From Nostoc sp. 106C (GTDB lineage Bacteria > Cyanobacteriota > Cyanobacteriia > Cyanobacteriales > Nostocaceae), in the NCBI RefSeq assembly GCF_002154725.1, contig NZ_MTAW01000048.1, positions 60,274-124,273 of the forward strand: DNA of 64,000 nt. The letters are read 5' to 3'. The position numbers were made by a program, and so were the translations under genes. Each line of letters starts with the position of its first letter. Position 1 is the first letter of the stretch. The notes under the pieces are model-generated. The model saw only the letters and a list, made by a program, of their open reading frames with translations. It was not told the origin of the DNA and made no database searches. Of the stretch, positions 1 to 9,084 are shown piece by piece.

Positions 1-1
1 A

Positions 2-364
2 ACCATCATCCAACGTCCAAATGGTCAGGTCAATCCATCTACATCTAGCAGCCAAAAATCATTTACTAGTGCACCAACAGCAACAGCACAAGCAACTAAC
101 ACCCGCTTGAGTGGCGAAGTAGTAGAACAACTACGGCAATTACTGAGTGGTGGCTATAAAATTAGCGTTGAACACGTAGATCAAAGAAGATTCCGTACAG
201 GTTCTTGGACGAGCAGCGGTCCTATTCAAGCAAACTCTGAAAGAGAAGCAATCAGGGCCTTAGAAGCACACCTTGCTGAATACCAAGGAGAATATGTGCG
301 CTTAATCGGGATTGACCCCAAAGCCAAGCGTCGGGTACTCGAAACCATTATCCAACGCCCATAG
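2..364 (+). CDS. ccmM: CcmM, C-terminal part (last SSUL/RbcS-like repeat); 5' end outside window
   Basis: This is the 3' end of an open frame that enters from the left edge. It shows the last residues of one repeat (ending TIIQRP), a Ser/Thr/Gln/Ala-rich linker of about 30 residues, and one complete RbcS-like (SSUL) domain of about 85 residues that ends again in ETIIQRP. CcmM is the beta-carboxysome scaffold: its gamma-carbonic-anhydrase-like N-terminus binds CcmN and the shell, and its SSUL repeats bind and condense Rubisco. No cysteine occurs in the visible SSUL repeat, so no redox disulfide is possible in this copy. ccmN and ccmO follow on the same strand, the usual cyanobacterial ccm order. 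Confidence 0.93.
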   Translation, partial: TIIQRPNGQVNPSTSSSQKSFTSAPTATAQATNTRLSGEVVEQLRQLLSGGYKISVEHVDQRRFRTGSWTSSGPIQANSEREAIRALEAHLAEYQGEYVRLIGIDPKAKRRVLETIIQRP

Positions 365-554
365 CAGTACGAGTGAAAAGTGCTGAGGAGCCAGTACTGT
401 ATAGGACTGGCAAATTAGTTGTCCGAATTGAATCAACTAGCGTTGCTGAGTTGAATCGGTTGTGGACACCAGCCATACTATGACTATTACTCAGCACTCA
501 CAACTCAGTACTCAAAACTACTCTCATTTTCCGGCTTCCGAGGTGACAATTCTC

Positions 555-1358
555 ATGTCTGTGCCGCCACTGCGCCTCAGCAATAACTTTGATTCTTATA
601 TTAGTGGCGAGGTGACTATTCATCCAAGTGCGGTACTCGCACCAGGGGTGATACTCCAAGCGGCTTTAAACGGCAAGATTATCATCGGACCGGGGGTTTG
701 TATTGGCATGGGGTCTATTCTCCAAGTCGATAAAGGAACCCTAGAAGTAGAAGCAGGAGCAAACTTGGGAGCCGGGTTTCTCATGATTGGTCAAGGTAAA
801 ATAGGAACAAATGCTTGTATTGGTTCAGCGACTACAGTATTTAACTGTTCGGTTGCACCGGGACAAGTAGTTCCACCTGGTTCAATTTTGGGAGACACCA
901 GTCGGCGTATTGGTGCTATAAAATCGGAACCATCAAAAACTAATGCTTCTACAGCTACGCAGGTGGCAAAGGAAGGAAAAAATTTGATCGGCAGACAAAG
1001 GAACAACGGGATCAATAGAGATCAGAACAAGACTATTTCCTCAACAAGCCTCTCTGCTGGAGTTTTCCTAGAGTTAGAACACAAATCTACTTCCCAACCT
1101 CAGCCTGCTACTAATCCGGTAGACGAATCTCCTGTCGTTCCAGAAAACCCCGCGTTGGCTGGTTCCAACCTAGAGGAAGCCGCAGAAGCCTCAAATGAAC
1201 TGAGCCAAGACTTACAAACCAATCCAAATGCCACTGAATCACCTAACAGTATTGGTACTCAGATTTATGGTACAGGAAGCATCCAAAGGCTGTTAGTCAC
1301 CTTGTTTCCCCATCGCCAATCACTTAATGAACCAATCTCTGACGATCAGTCTGAATAA
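555..1358 (+). CDS. ccmN: Carboxysome assembly protein CcmN
   Basis: CcmN bridges the CcmM/Rubisco core to the CcmK shell during beta-carboxysome assembly. The N-terminal ~110 residues carry hexapeptide left-handed beta-helix repeats (for example IHPSAVLAPGVILQ, IIIGPGVCIGMGS). A long Ser/Gln/Asn/Pro-rich linker follows, then a C-terminal amphipathic encapsulation peptide (around QIYGTGSIQRLLVTLFPHR) that docks on the shell. The frame is open to a GTG at 462 and an ATG at 480. I chose ATG 555 because AGGTGA lies 8 nt upstream and the protein then begins MSVPPLRLS, next to the beta-helix. It lies 190 nt after ccmM and 47 nt before ccmO. Confidence 0.93.
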   Translation: MSVPPLRLSNNFDSYISGEVTIHPSAVLAPGVILQAALNGKIIIGPGVCIGMGSILQVDKGTLEVEAGANLGAGFLMIGQGKIGTNACIGSATTVFNCSVAPGQVVPPGSILGDTSRRIGAIKSEPSKTNASTATQVAKEGKNLIGRQRNNGINRDQNKTISSTSLSAGVFLELEHKSTSQPQPATNPVDESPVVPENPALAGSNLEEAAEASNELSQDLQTNPNATESPNSIGTQIYGTGSIQRLLVTLFPHRQSLNEPISDDQSE

Positions 1359-1405
1359 GTGTTAATTGTAAGTTGTCAGTTTCGTGAGTATCTTGGAGAC
1401 TCTAC

Positions 1406-2185
1406 ATGGAAACATCAAATCAACGGGCCATTAACACTGTTCAGTCATCCCACCATCGAGATAACCTCAAAGACACTGCTTTAGGTTTAGTATCTACCCT
1501 CAGTTTTCCAGCGATCGTTGGGACAGCGGACATGATGCTGAAATCGGCAGGAGTTCATTTAGTTGGTTATGAAAAAATTGGTGGTGGTCATTGTACAGCA
1601 ATTGTGCGGGGTGGGATTGCGGATGTGCGTCTAGCCGTAGAAGCTGGCGTACAAACTGCTGAACAGTTTGGTCAATTGGTTTCTAGCTTGGTGATTCCCC
1701 GTCCTTATCCCAATCTGGAGGTAGTCCTGCCGATCGCTAATCGTTTCAGCAAACTGATGGAAGAAGGAAATTACAGCCGTTTGAGTAATCAAGCAGTTGG
1801 TTTGGTGGAAACGCGAGGATTTCCGGCGATGGTAGGAGCCTGTGATGCCATGCTCAAAGCGGCTGATGTGCATTTGGCAGCCTATGAAAAAATTGGTGCA
1901 GGTTTGTGTACAGCCATTATTCGTGGCTCAGTGGCTAATGTTGCGGTAGCAGTAGAAGCGGGGATGTTTGAGGCAGAACGCATTGGGGAGTTGAACGCAG
2001 TAATGGTGATTCCGCGACCGTTGGATGAATTGGAGCAGACATTGCCATTAGCAAGTTGTTGGATAGAACAACGTCAACCATTAAATTTACCAGTGAATAT
2101 CAGGGAACGGGAACAAGTTGCCGAAATTGAGATGCTTCAGTTGCCAGATTTAACTCAATTACCTGTCAAAATTTTAGAAGAATGA
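1406..2185 (+). CDS. ccmO: Tandem-BMC carboxysome shell protein CcmO
   Basis: The 259-residue protein holds two bacterial microcompartment domains, at about residues 27-110 and 125-210. Each has the BMC pattern: ALGLVSTLSFPAIVGTADMMLKSAG in the first and AVGLVETRGFPAMVGACDAMLKAAD in the second, with the pore-region motifs KIGGGHCTAIVRG and KIGAGLCTAIIRG. A tandem BMC protein directly after ccmN is CcmO, which forms pseudohexameric trimers needed for beta-carboxysome shell assembly. A GGAGA ribosome site lies 6 nt before the ATG. The ~45-residue tail after the second BMC domain is acidic and Leu/Pro-rich, which is usual for CcmO. Confidence 0.93.
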   Translation: METSNQRAINTVQSSHHRDNLKDTALGLVSTLSFPAIVGTADMMLKSAGVHLVGYEKIGGGHCTAIVRGGIADVRLAVEAGVQTAEQFGQLVSSLVIPRPYPNLEVVLPIANRFSKLMEEGNYSRLSNQAVGLVETRGFPAMVGACDAMLKAADVHLAAYEKIGAGLCTAIIRGSVANVAVAVEAGMFEAERIGELNAVMVIPRPLDELEQTLPLASCWIEQRQPLNLPVNIREREQVAEIEMLQLPDLTQLPVKILEE

Positions 2186-2355
2186 TGAATGGTGAATGAT
2201 GAATTAGAAACGATGGATTGTAGGCAATCCGCATTCAGGATTCAATATTCAGCATTCATCTTAAACTGGAAGGCATCTTACGCTTTGCTTTGTTGTTCTC
2301 ATAATAACTGTTCAATCCTATAAATAAAATATCTAACTTGTAATAGGGTTCATAG

Positions 2356-2449
2356 AGTTATATCTATACTTATGAATCATAACTTTTGTATGAGCAGTGG
2401 TATATCTAATGCAAGTGTTCAGTGATACTAGATTTATATCTATGAATCG
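2356..2449 (+). promoter_or_regulatory. Candidate LysR-type operator region upstream of the regulator gene
   Basis: An imperfect dyad with arms AGTTAT (2356-2361) and ATAACT (2379-2384) lies 86 nt upstream of the LysR gene. The motif ATATCTATGAATC around 2436-2448 partly repeats the inside of that dyad. LysR regulators commonly bind T-N11-A dyads in their own promoters. That this is such a site is inference from symmetry and position only. Confidence 0.3.
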
Positions 2450-2469
2450 CTATTAGAGGAGAATCACCC

Positions 2470-3411
2470 TTGAACCAAGCGACGCTACACCAGTTGAAGG
2501 TGTTCGAGGCGGCAGCACGGCACGGGAGCTTTACTCGTGCAGCTGAGGAATTGTTTCTCACCCAACCCACCGTTTCCATGCAGATTAAGCAATTAACAAA
2601 ATCGGTCGGTTTGCCTTTATTTGAGCAGGTGGGTAAGCGCCTCTATTTGACAGAGGCTGGACGGGAACTATTTGCTACTTGTCGGCAAATTTTTGAAACT
2701 ATAGCCCAATTTGAAATGAAAGTAGCAGATTTAAAAGGGCTAAAACAAGGTCAATTAAAATTAGCAGCAATTACAACCGCAAAATATTTTGTACCGCGTT
2801 TGTTGGGGCCATTTTGCCAGCTTTATCCAGGAATAGATATCTCACTGCAAGTCACAAACCATGAACGAATTTTAGAGAGAATGGTTAATAATCTGGACGA
2901 CTTGTATATTATGAGCCAAGTACCAGAAAATATTGATGTGACTTGCCAGCCATTTTTAGATAATCCCTTGGTTGTCTTTGCTCCTCATAATCATCCACTG
3001 GCGAAAGAGAAAAATATCCCCATCCAACGTCTTGCCCAAGAACCTTTTATCATGCGGGAACCAGGTTCAGGAACACGCCGCGCTGTTCAAAGCCTGTTCG
3101 ACGAACATGAAATCACAGTGAACGTGAAGCTGGAATTGGGAAGTAATGAGGCAATTAAACAAGCGATCGCAGGTGGCTTAGGAATCTCTGTTTTATCTCG
3201 TCATACCTTAATTGTCGAATCGTCTGAGTTCTGTATTCTGGATGTACAGCATTTTCCGATTAAGCGAACTTGGTATATGGTCTACCCTTCTGGTAAGCAG
3301 CTATCGATTGTCGCTCGTACCTATTATGATTACCTGATCAATGCGGCAAAGAATTTCATTGAGCAAAATACTTCTTTTTCCTGGGGTACATTTGAGAAAA
3401 GTCAAGTATGA
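2470..3411 (+). CDS. LysR-family transcriptional regulator, CbbR/CcmR/CmpR group
   Basis: The 313-residue protein has an N-terminal winged HTH (residues 1-60, with FTRAAEELFLTQPTVSMQIKQL) and a LysR substrate-binding domain (about 90-295, ending in the IKQAIAGGLGISVLSRH signature). In cyanobacteria this subgroup (RbcR, NdhR/CcmR, CmpR) senses carbon metabolites such as 2-phosphoglycolate, ribulose bisphosphate or 2-oxoglutarate and controls Rubisco, CO2-uptake NDH-1 and bicarbonate transport genes. Its place directly behind ccmMNO fits that role, but I cannot tell which member it is. The start is TTG at 2470, supported by AGAGGAGAA 6-7 nt upstream and the characteristic N-terminus MNQATLHQLKVFEAAARHG. 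Confidence 0.85.
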   Translation: MNQATLHQLKVFEAAARHGSFTRAAEELFLTQPTVSMQIKQLTKSVGLPLFEQVGKRLYLTEAGRELFATCRQIFETIAQFEMKVADLKGLKQGQLKLAAITTAKYFVPRLLGPFCQLYPGIDISLQVTNHERILERMVNNLDDLYIMSQVPENIDVTCQPFLDNPLVVFAPHNHPLAKEKNIPIQRLAQEPFIMREPGSGTRRAVQSLFDEHEITVNVKLELGSNEAIKQAIAGGLGISVLSRHTLIVESSEFCILDVQHFPIKRTWYMVYPSGKQLSIVARTYYDYLINAAKNFIEQNTSFSWGTFEKSQV

Positions 3412-3589
3412 ATCAGGGGCTAAGGGCTAGGGAAAGACAGATTTTTATCAGCTTTTATTGACGTACTCTACTTTTCTTCTGTCAAAGACGCTGCACTGTA
3501 AGCGAATCTATGCCCAAAAGCTTGACGGTTAGACTTGCAAGCATTAACAATTAACCAGCAGAACCATTTAAAATGGGGGAAAACTGGCA

Positions 3590-5212
3590 GTGGTTAACCC
3601 GGAAATACCATTTTTACGCAAGACAGTACAAAGCCAGATTGTAGCCGTGACGGTATACAGTGATAAAGCCCTAGTCACAAGACGGGGTATAGTTTCCTTA
3701 ACGGGACAGGAACAGGAATTAGTCATTACCTCACTGCCGATGACTCTAGAAACTGATTCTGTAAGAGTTGGCGGTACAGGTACAGTCGGGGTACGGTTGC
3801 TGGGAGTCAGCAGCGATCGCACTTATACTACAGAACCAGTTGCAGAACGTGTAGCACAACTAACGAGGCAGATTCAGCAATTAGAAGCAGAACAACGCCA
3901 TCTGCAAGCCCAAATCGATGCTTTAGCATTGCAGTCTAGCTTTATCGCTGGGTTACGGGAAAAGACAGAGGAACCTTTTTCCCATAGTTTGGCGCGGAAA
4001 AACCTCAGCCTCAGCGAAACTCTAGATTTTCTCAACTTTCTGGGAAGCCAGTATAGCGAATATGCGATCGCTTCTGGGGAATGCAAAAGCCAACAGGAAG
4101 AACTCGAAAAGCAGTTACAAGTACTGCGCGCCTCACTGCAAAAAATTCAAACACCCCACCCCAAAGAAAGTTTGAGCTTAATTGTAGCAGTGGAAGTTGT
4201 TGGTGCAGGCGACTTTGAGCTAGAGCTTTCTTACGTTGTGAATCGTGCCAGTTGGACTCCGCTTTATGACTTACGCTTTGGCAATACCAGCAATATTGTC
4301 AATCTGAGCTACTTGGCAGAAGTCACCCAAAGCACAGGTGAAGATTGGATAGGGGTAGCTCTCACCCTTTCTACAGCTAAACCAGGATTAGGTACACTTC
4401 CACCAAAACCAGAACCTTGGTACATAAATACCATTAGCCCGACAGTACAATTTGCGAGGCGAAGAGGTACACAAAAAATGCCCATGATGGCGGCTCAGTC
4501 AGCGCCTGCTGGTGCAATGAATGAAGAAGAGGACGAGGTTGCACAAGACAGTCTTATAGAAGCTGAAACTGTTGTTGCCGAAGTATCCAAAGAAGGAAGT
4601 GTAGTCACCTTTAAACTCAATGGTGGGGGTAACATTCCCAGTGATGGAGCACCCCATAAAACTACAATTTTTAACGATGATTATCCTAGTAGCTGCGATT
4701 ATGTAGCAATGCCACGCTTAGTGAGCTTTGCTTATCTACAAGCTAAAGTGAAAAATAGCCTCAATGGTGCAACTTTTCTACCAGGCAAAGCGAATATTTT
4801 CCGTGACAATATATTTGTCGGTACAACCAACTTAGAGAATATTGCACCAGGACAAGAATTCAAAATTAATTTAGGAATTGATGAAGGTTTAAAAATAGAG
4901 CGGGACTTAGTTGAGCGTCAAGTTGATAAAAAATTGATGAGTAACCAGCGCCGCATTACTTATGGTTATCGGTTGATAATTACTAACTTGCTCGATCGAG
5001 AAACTCATCTCACACTCACTGAACAATTGCCAGTTAGCCGCAATGAGCAAATTAAAGTACGCCTCACCCGTACCAACCCTCAAATTCAATTGGGAGAAAT
5101 GGGAATTTTGGAATGGGAGTTAACTCTATCAGCACAAGAAAAACGACAGATATATTATCAATTTAATGTTGAGCATACACCTGAATTAACAGTTATTGGT
5201 TTAGACATTTAG
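3590..5212 (+). CDS. DUF4139 / mucoidy inhibitor MuiA-like protein
   Basis: This is a 540-residue soluble protein. Residues ~10-75 form an N-terminal beta domain (VTVYSDKALVTRRGIVSL), residues ~85-190 are a Gln/Glu/Leu-rich coiled coil, and the rest is the DUF4139 beta-sandwich region (LSYVVNRASWTPLYDLRF, then EDWIGVALTLSTAKP). This arrangement matches the MuiA/DUF4139 family, whose biochemical role is not established. Many members are linked only genetically to exopolysaccharide phenotypes. The start is GTG at 3590 with GGGGGA 9 nt upstream. There is no signal peptide. It stands alone: a LysR gene lies before it and a CHAT gene after it, each with its own upstream gap. Confidence 0.8.
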   Translation: MVNPEIPFLRKTVQSQIVAVTVYSDKALVTRRGIVSLTGQEQELVITSLPMTLETDSVRVGGTGTVGVRLLGVSSDRTYTTEPVAERVAQLTRQIQQLEAEQRHLQAQIDALALQSSFIAGLREKTEEPFSHSLARKNLSLSETLDFLNFLGSQYSEYAIASGECKSQQEELEKQLQVLRASLQKIQTPHPKESLSLIVAVEVVGAGDFELELSYVVNRASWTPLYDLRFGNTSNIVNLSYLAEVTQSTGEDWIGVALTLSTAKPGLGTLPPKPEPWYINTISPTVQFARRRGTQKMPMMAAQSAPAGAMNEEEDEVAQDSLIEAETVVAEVSKEGSVVTFKLNGGGNIPSDGAPHKTTIFNDDYPSSCDYVAMPRLVSFAYLQAKVKNSLNGATFLPGKANIFRDNIFVGTTNLENIAPGQEFKINLGIDEGLKIERDLVERQVDKKLMSNQRRITYGYRLIITNLLDRETHLTLTEQLPVSRNEQIKVRLTRTNPQIQLGEMGILEWELTLSAQEKRQIYYQFNVEHTPELTVIGLDI

Positions 5213-5312
5213 AGATAGATTTAATCTAGAATGACTAAATGCCTAGCCTCTGCGTCTATAAACTCTTTTAAAGCCTATAATTAGAGCAATCACATACACT
5301 ATACGATCCTGC

Positions 5313-5891
5313 ATGAACAGCGATCATCCAATTAAAATCCTGTTTTTAGCATCCGATCCCAGCGATGAATCTCGGCTACGCTTAGGGCAAGAGTTACGTG
5401 AAATTCGTGAGCGGCTGCAATTATCAAAAAACCGAGATAGATTTGTACTAGAGTCTCGTGAATCTGTGCGTCCAGGAGATATCACTCAAGCAATATTTGA
5501 TGTTGAGCCGCAGATTGTACATTTCTCTGGACATGGAAAAAGCACAGGCGAGATTTACTTTGAAAATTTATTAGGAAAAGCCCAGCCTGTAACACTCGAT
5601 GCCTTAGCAGCGCTATTTAAAGAAGTAGCTGACCAAATAAATTGTGTAATATTGAATGCTTGTTATTCAGAAGCCCAAGCGAAAGCAATTGCAGAACACA
5701 TCGAATTTGTAATTGGGATGAATCAAGCAATTGAAGATAACGCAGCTATAGCATTTACTGTTGGTTTTTACAAAGCATTAGGAGCAAATCGTTCCATTGA
5801 TAAAGCTTACAAGTTTGGTTGTGTGGAAATTAACATACAAGGTATTTCAGAGCATTTAACTCCTGTTCTTTACGAAAAAAAAAACAGCTAA
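5313..5891 (+). CDS. CHAT-domain (caspase-like) protein, ends at an A10 tract
   Basis: The 192-residue protein is almost entirely a CHAT domain, a caspase-like cysteine protease fold. The putative catalytic His lies in IVHFSGHGK and the catalytic Cys in VILNACYSEAQA. The start (IKILFLASDPSDESRLRLGQELREIRE) closely matches the second CHAT gene at 33841. CHAT proteins act in bacterial conflict and programmed-death signalling, usually fused to sensor or effector-associated domains. Here the frame stops 5 nt after a run of ten A (5875-5884), while the +1 frame is open straight into the next gene. The two may be one frameshifted or slippage-expressed protein. The start codon has no strong ribosome site. 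Confidence 0.82.
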   Translation: MNSDHPIKILFLASDPSDESRLRLGQELREIRERLQLSKNRDRFVLESRESVRPGDITQAIFDVEPQIVHFSGHGKSTGEIYFENLLGKAQPVTLDALAALFKEVADQINCVILNACYSEAQAKAIAEHIEFVIGMNQAIEDNAAIAFTVGFYKALGANRSIDKAYKFGCVEINIQGISEHLTPVLYEKKNS

Positions 5892-5919
5892 GAATAACCT
5901 AGAACCAGCTAAATATATA

Positions 5920-7449
5920 TTGGTATTAAGCGCCACTATTGATGAAGTTAACAAGCCACTAGCAGAAGCTATTGTTGCCCATTTGCGTCAAATATCTGGA
6001 GATGCATCATTGACACTACAGAGAATTGAGGTCGGTAGTGTAAAACTAGTCTTAGAAGGTTCCCAAGAGGGCCTGGAGCAAATTTTGACCCTACTAAAAG
6101 AAGGAAAGCTGAATGAAATATTTGGAATTCCAGTCCAGGATGTGCAAGTTGTCGCTTCGTTGAAACAGAAAAGCAATAGCATACCACTGGGAAGAGTAAC
6201 TATAAACTCGCAACCAGAAGAAATTGTTGTTAGATATATAAATGCTGGTTCTAGGAGACAGGGAATCGCCACCCTAAGACAGGGTTTCGGGGAACAGAAT
6301 CTCCCTATAGCAACGGAAGCAGAAAAACTGGCGCAATATTGGCGAACTCGTCTATTAGCGGAGTGTCCAGAACAAAGTGCAGTAGCTCAAGAAAGTATCA
6401 TTCTCTGGTTATTGGGACGTGATTCCCAACGGTTTGATTTGCTCAACCCTAAGGAACTGGAGATTGCCAAGCAAGCAATGGAATATCGCTATCGGATTTT
6501 ACTGCAACGTTACCTGGGGATAGCACGAGAACGTGCTTATCGCAACCTAATCACGCGGCTGGCCAGTTTGATGACATTGCGGAATAAAATTCAGACTTGG
6601 GTTTCTCTCAGCCGCGATCGCCAGCGGAGTGTAATTGATATATTACAAGAAATCATCCAGGAATTACTGCAAAGCGATAGCTACATCCAAGATCAAATGG
6701 CTTGTATCGCTGAAATTACCAGCGACAGGCGGCTGCGAGATACACTACTATTTGCCAGTATAGAAGAATATTGTTTGCGCCCAGTACGCAATCAGCCGTT
6801 GCTGGTTTACCGCTTTGTCAACTACCTGCGCCGTACTCAACGGGGTGGTTTAACTCAAGTGCCTGGTAGCGACTTGATTAGGCTAGTTTCCGAAGAAATT
6901 CTCACCGATGACAGCGATAATCGAGTTAACTTGGTTGATAGTCAGGCGATCGGAGAATATCAAGAAGCACAGGAACAAGAAGAGCAACAGGTATTGCGTC
7001 AAGCTGTACAACAAGAATTTGAAGAATATTTACAAGAAAACCTCGGCACAGAAGCCGTAGAGTGGCTACGCCTGTATCTGCAAGGTAAGTCCCAAGATGA
7101 AATCGCCAAGAAACTAAATAAACAAATTAAAGAAGTATACCGACTGCGGGAAAAAGTTAGCTATCATGCTGTGCGTGTGTTTGCTCTTAAAGGGAAACCG
7201 GAACTAGTGGAAAACTGGCTGGCAATTTCTTTGCAAGAACATAACTTGGGGCTAACACAAAACCAATGGCAGCAACTCTATGAACAATTGACTCAAATGG
7301 GGCGGCAGATTTTAGATTTACGCAAAGCTGGCAACTCAATTGAAGCCACAGCTAAAGAATTAAAACTCAAAACTCATCAAGTCTTGGGTGAATGGACAAA
7401 AGTCTATCTTGTCGCCCAAGCTTTAAGAACTCAAGATAAAGCTAAGTGA
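5920..7449 (+). CDS. HetZ-related protein with an N-terminal effector-associated-like module
   Basis: Residues ~1-75 (ATIDEVNKPLAEAIVAHLRQ, GDASLTLQRIEVGSVKLVLEG, IFGIPVQDVQVV) resemble a small alpha/beta module I recall beside NACHT, WD40 or CHAT domains in cyanobacterial signalling proteins. Residues ~110-509 are mostly helical. They resemble the proteins named HetZ-related protein 2, with a sigma-region-4-like HTH near 385-415 (QGKSQDEIAKKLNKQIKEVY) and a second HTH-like segment near 475-500. HetZ acts in heterocyst differentiation; the function of this relative is unknown. The TTG start at 5920 has no ribosome site, and the frame is open upstream back to 5860. This supports a fusion with the preceding CHAT gene through the A10 tract. 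Confidence 0.65.
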   Translation: MVLSATIDEVNKPLAEAIVAHLRQISGDASLTLQRIEVGSVKLVLEGSQEGLEQILTLLKEGKLNEIFGIPVQDVQVVASLKQKSNSIPLGRVTINSQPEEIVVRYINAGSRRQGIATLRQGFGEQNLPIATEAEKLAQYWRTRLLAECPEQSAVAQESIILWLLGRDSQRFDLLNPKELEIAKQAMEYRYRILLQRYLGIARERAYRNLITRLASLMTLRNKIQTWVSLSRDRQRSVIDILQEIIQELLQSDSYIQDQMACIAEITSDRRLRDTLLFASIEEYCLRPVRNQPLLVYRFVNYLRRTQRGGLTQVPGSDLIRLVSEEILTDDSDNRVNLVDSQAIGEYQEAQEQEEQQVLRQAVQQEFEEYLQENLGTEAVEWLRLYLQGKSQDEIAKKLNKQIKEVYRLREKVSYHAVRVFALKGKPELVENWLAISLQEHNLGLTQNQWQQLYEQLTQMGRQILDLRKAGNSIEATAKELKLKTHQVLGEWTKVYLVAQALRTQDKAK

Positions 7450-7550
7450 TAGTTGTATTTCGCCAGCTAAAAGCTAGGTTCTGGGTTGAGACAGTGATGA
7501 CATTGGTGAAGTAGCAGGTTCTATTATCCCATTTAGGAGAGCGATAGTAG

Positions 7551-8576
7551 CTAACGTAAAACTAAGTCCGTAATTAACGGCGCATGGTCAGAATTAGCAT
7601 TTGCACCTGTAGAAATTTGAGCCACACTAAAGTGCTTGCTGACGAAGCAATGATCGATAGGGATATTCATCAACGGGATGAGCCAGCTTGGTAGATTTAC
7701 GTGAGTTGCTGGCCGTGGCCAGCTTGGTAAAATGCCAAAACCTAAGCGAGAGTTGTGCAATTTTGTTTTATTGATAAATCTTCGATAATAGGGCGACCAA
7801 GGTGTTAAGTTAAAATCTCCCATTAAAATTAATGGCTGATTAAGTTCTTTAATATAATCGCTAAGTGCTGCTAGCTGAAGATTACGTCTGTGAAAATTAT
7901 TGCGTGTTACAGGTACTATGGGATGAGTTCCAATTAACTTAATAGATTGTTTATCTACTGTTAAGGTTGCTATGAGATTATGACCTCCTTTGCTATTAAA
8001 ATTATCTGCTTTTACATCTTGAATTGGTAAGCGGCTAAATATTGCCAGTCCACCACCAGGACTTCTAAACGTATAAGGCAAAGTGTTTTTAAAACCAGTT
8101 TTTAAATTGTCGAAACCACTGCGATTAACTTCAACAAATAACGCTACATCAGGGTGATTATCCTGCACTACATTAATCACTCCTTTGTCATCATTATTCT
8201 GAATGTTAATGTTAAAAGATAAAAGCCGAATTTGTTTAGTTGCATTCCCAGCTAACTGTTGCGAGTAAGGTAAATACCAAGGAAGCACCTCAATTAAATT
8301 TAAACCCACAATTAATAAAGCTGCGAGAAATATTACTTTACTCTTGAGATAGCGCTTTCTCCAAAGAATGCCTAAGATAAAAGTAACTATTAACGATAAA
8401 ACCAAATAATGAACTCGAAAATGAGCGAGTAGTTCTAGCGGCCAGAACCAAGCCATGTAGCTCGCTAAAGATAGGAATCCTAAAATCAACAGGGTAGCGG
8501 TTGCAACAATTAGAACTATTCGTTGATTCATGGGTAAATTGGTTGCATCAAATGCGGTCTCATCAATTAACATCAA
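7551..8576 (-). CDS. Membrane-anchored endonuclease/exonuclease/phosphatase (EEP) family protein
   Basis: The 341-residue protein has three predicted transmembrane helices in its first ~95 residues (around IVLIVATATLLILGFLSL, LVLSLIVTFILGILW and VIFLAALLIVGLNLIEVL). An EEP domain of the DNase I/sphingomyelinase fold follows. The metal-binding and catalytic set is visible in order: Glu in VALFVEVN, His in IKLIGTHPIV, Asp/Asn in LILMGDFNLTPW, and the closing Asp-His in NSDHAPLITD. Family members hydrolyse phosphodiesters (nucleic acid, phospholipid or inositol phosphate), and the substrate cannot be read from sequence. With an odd number of helices the catalytic domain could sit outside the cytoplasm. 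Confidence 0.82.
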   Translation of the reverse strand: MMLIDETAFDATNLPMNQRIVLIVATATLLILGFLSLASYMAWFWPLELLAHFRVHYLVLSLIVTFILGILWRKRYLKSKVIFLAALLIVGLNLIEVLPWYLPYSQQLAGNATKQIRLLSFNINIQNNDDKGVINVVQDNHPDVALFVEVNRSGFDNLKTGFKNTLPYTFRSPGGGLAIFSRLPIQDVKADNFNSKGGHNLIATLTVDKQSIKLIGTHPIVPVTRNNFHRRNLQLAALSDYIKELNQPLILMGDFNLTPWSPYYRRFINKTKLHNSRLGFGILPSWPRPATHVNLPSWLIPLMNIPIDHCFVSKHFSVAQISTGANANSDHAPLITDLVLR

Positions 8577-8883
8577 TCACCATTAACTATTTTTCGGATA
8601 ATTGTGTTAATTTGACAGCCAAGTTGCTACAAATGCACTATTTCTATCCAAAGTAATCCAAAATCAATCCCCAACTGTTTTACAATGCTACAACTACCAA
8701 ATCTCTAGTTTCACTTTCTCCTACACTCAACAGTGGTAGCGAAAGATGGTGAAAGAACAGCTCATTGAAATACCACAATCAGCTGTCCAAACAGAATGTC
8801 AACCTCAGGCGATCGCTTGCGGCAAAAATGCGAAAATTTAGGAATTGCGACCAACGCTATTCTTTCATTCCCCGAGCTAAATC
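8577..8883. other. Intergenic region, 307 nt
   Basis: This is AT-rich non-coding DNA between the start of the EEP gene and the end of the small Cys-rich gene, both on the minus strand. It should hold the EEP promoter. I see one HIP1 octamer near 8812 and no convincing terminator or RNA gene. Confidence 0.5.
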
Positions 8884-9084
8884 CTATTGATCGTCAGGAA
8901 AAACCCATTTTGGCGGTTCCGTCATTCTTCGCCGCATTCGTTCTTCTGCTATTTCCAGCATTTGATCTAGAGAAGTATCCTCAATAAATTGTGCTGCTGC
9001 TTCTCTAAACTCAATATTGGGGCATTTATCCCCTAAAACACAACCGTTAACGCAGGCCTCAGCGCAGTTAATCTTTTGCTCCAC
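8884..9084 (-). CDS. Small conserved Cys-rich cyanobacterial protein
   Basis: The 66-residue protein carries a cysteine cluster, CAEACVNGCVLGDKCPN, near its N-terminus, then a helical region (QFIEDTSLDQMLEIAEERM) and the tail PPKWVFPDD. The four closely spaced cysteines suggest metal or redox chemistry, but no function is known to me. I recall similar short proteins in other cyanobacteria. A TTG at 9090 would add two residues. I chose GTG at 9084 because AGAGG then sits 8 nt upstream. Its strand is opposite to mnmE, so the two are divergently transcribed. Confidence 0.65.
   Translation of the reverse strand: MEQKINCAEACVNGCVLGDKCPNIEFREAAAQFIEDTSLDQMLEIAEERMRRRMTEPPKWVFPDDQ

Noticed and set aside
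791..1015. Minus-strand frame inside ccmN
   Set aside because: Shadow of a clear carboxysome gene; no family resemblance.
8796..8987. Plus-strand frame overlapping the small Cys-rich gene
   Set aside because: The minus-strand frame has a Cys motif, good ribosome site and remembered homologues; both cannot be real.
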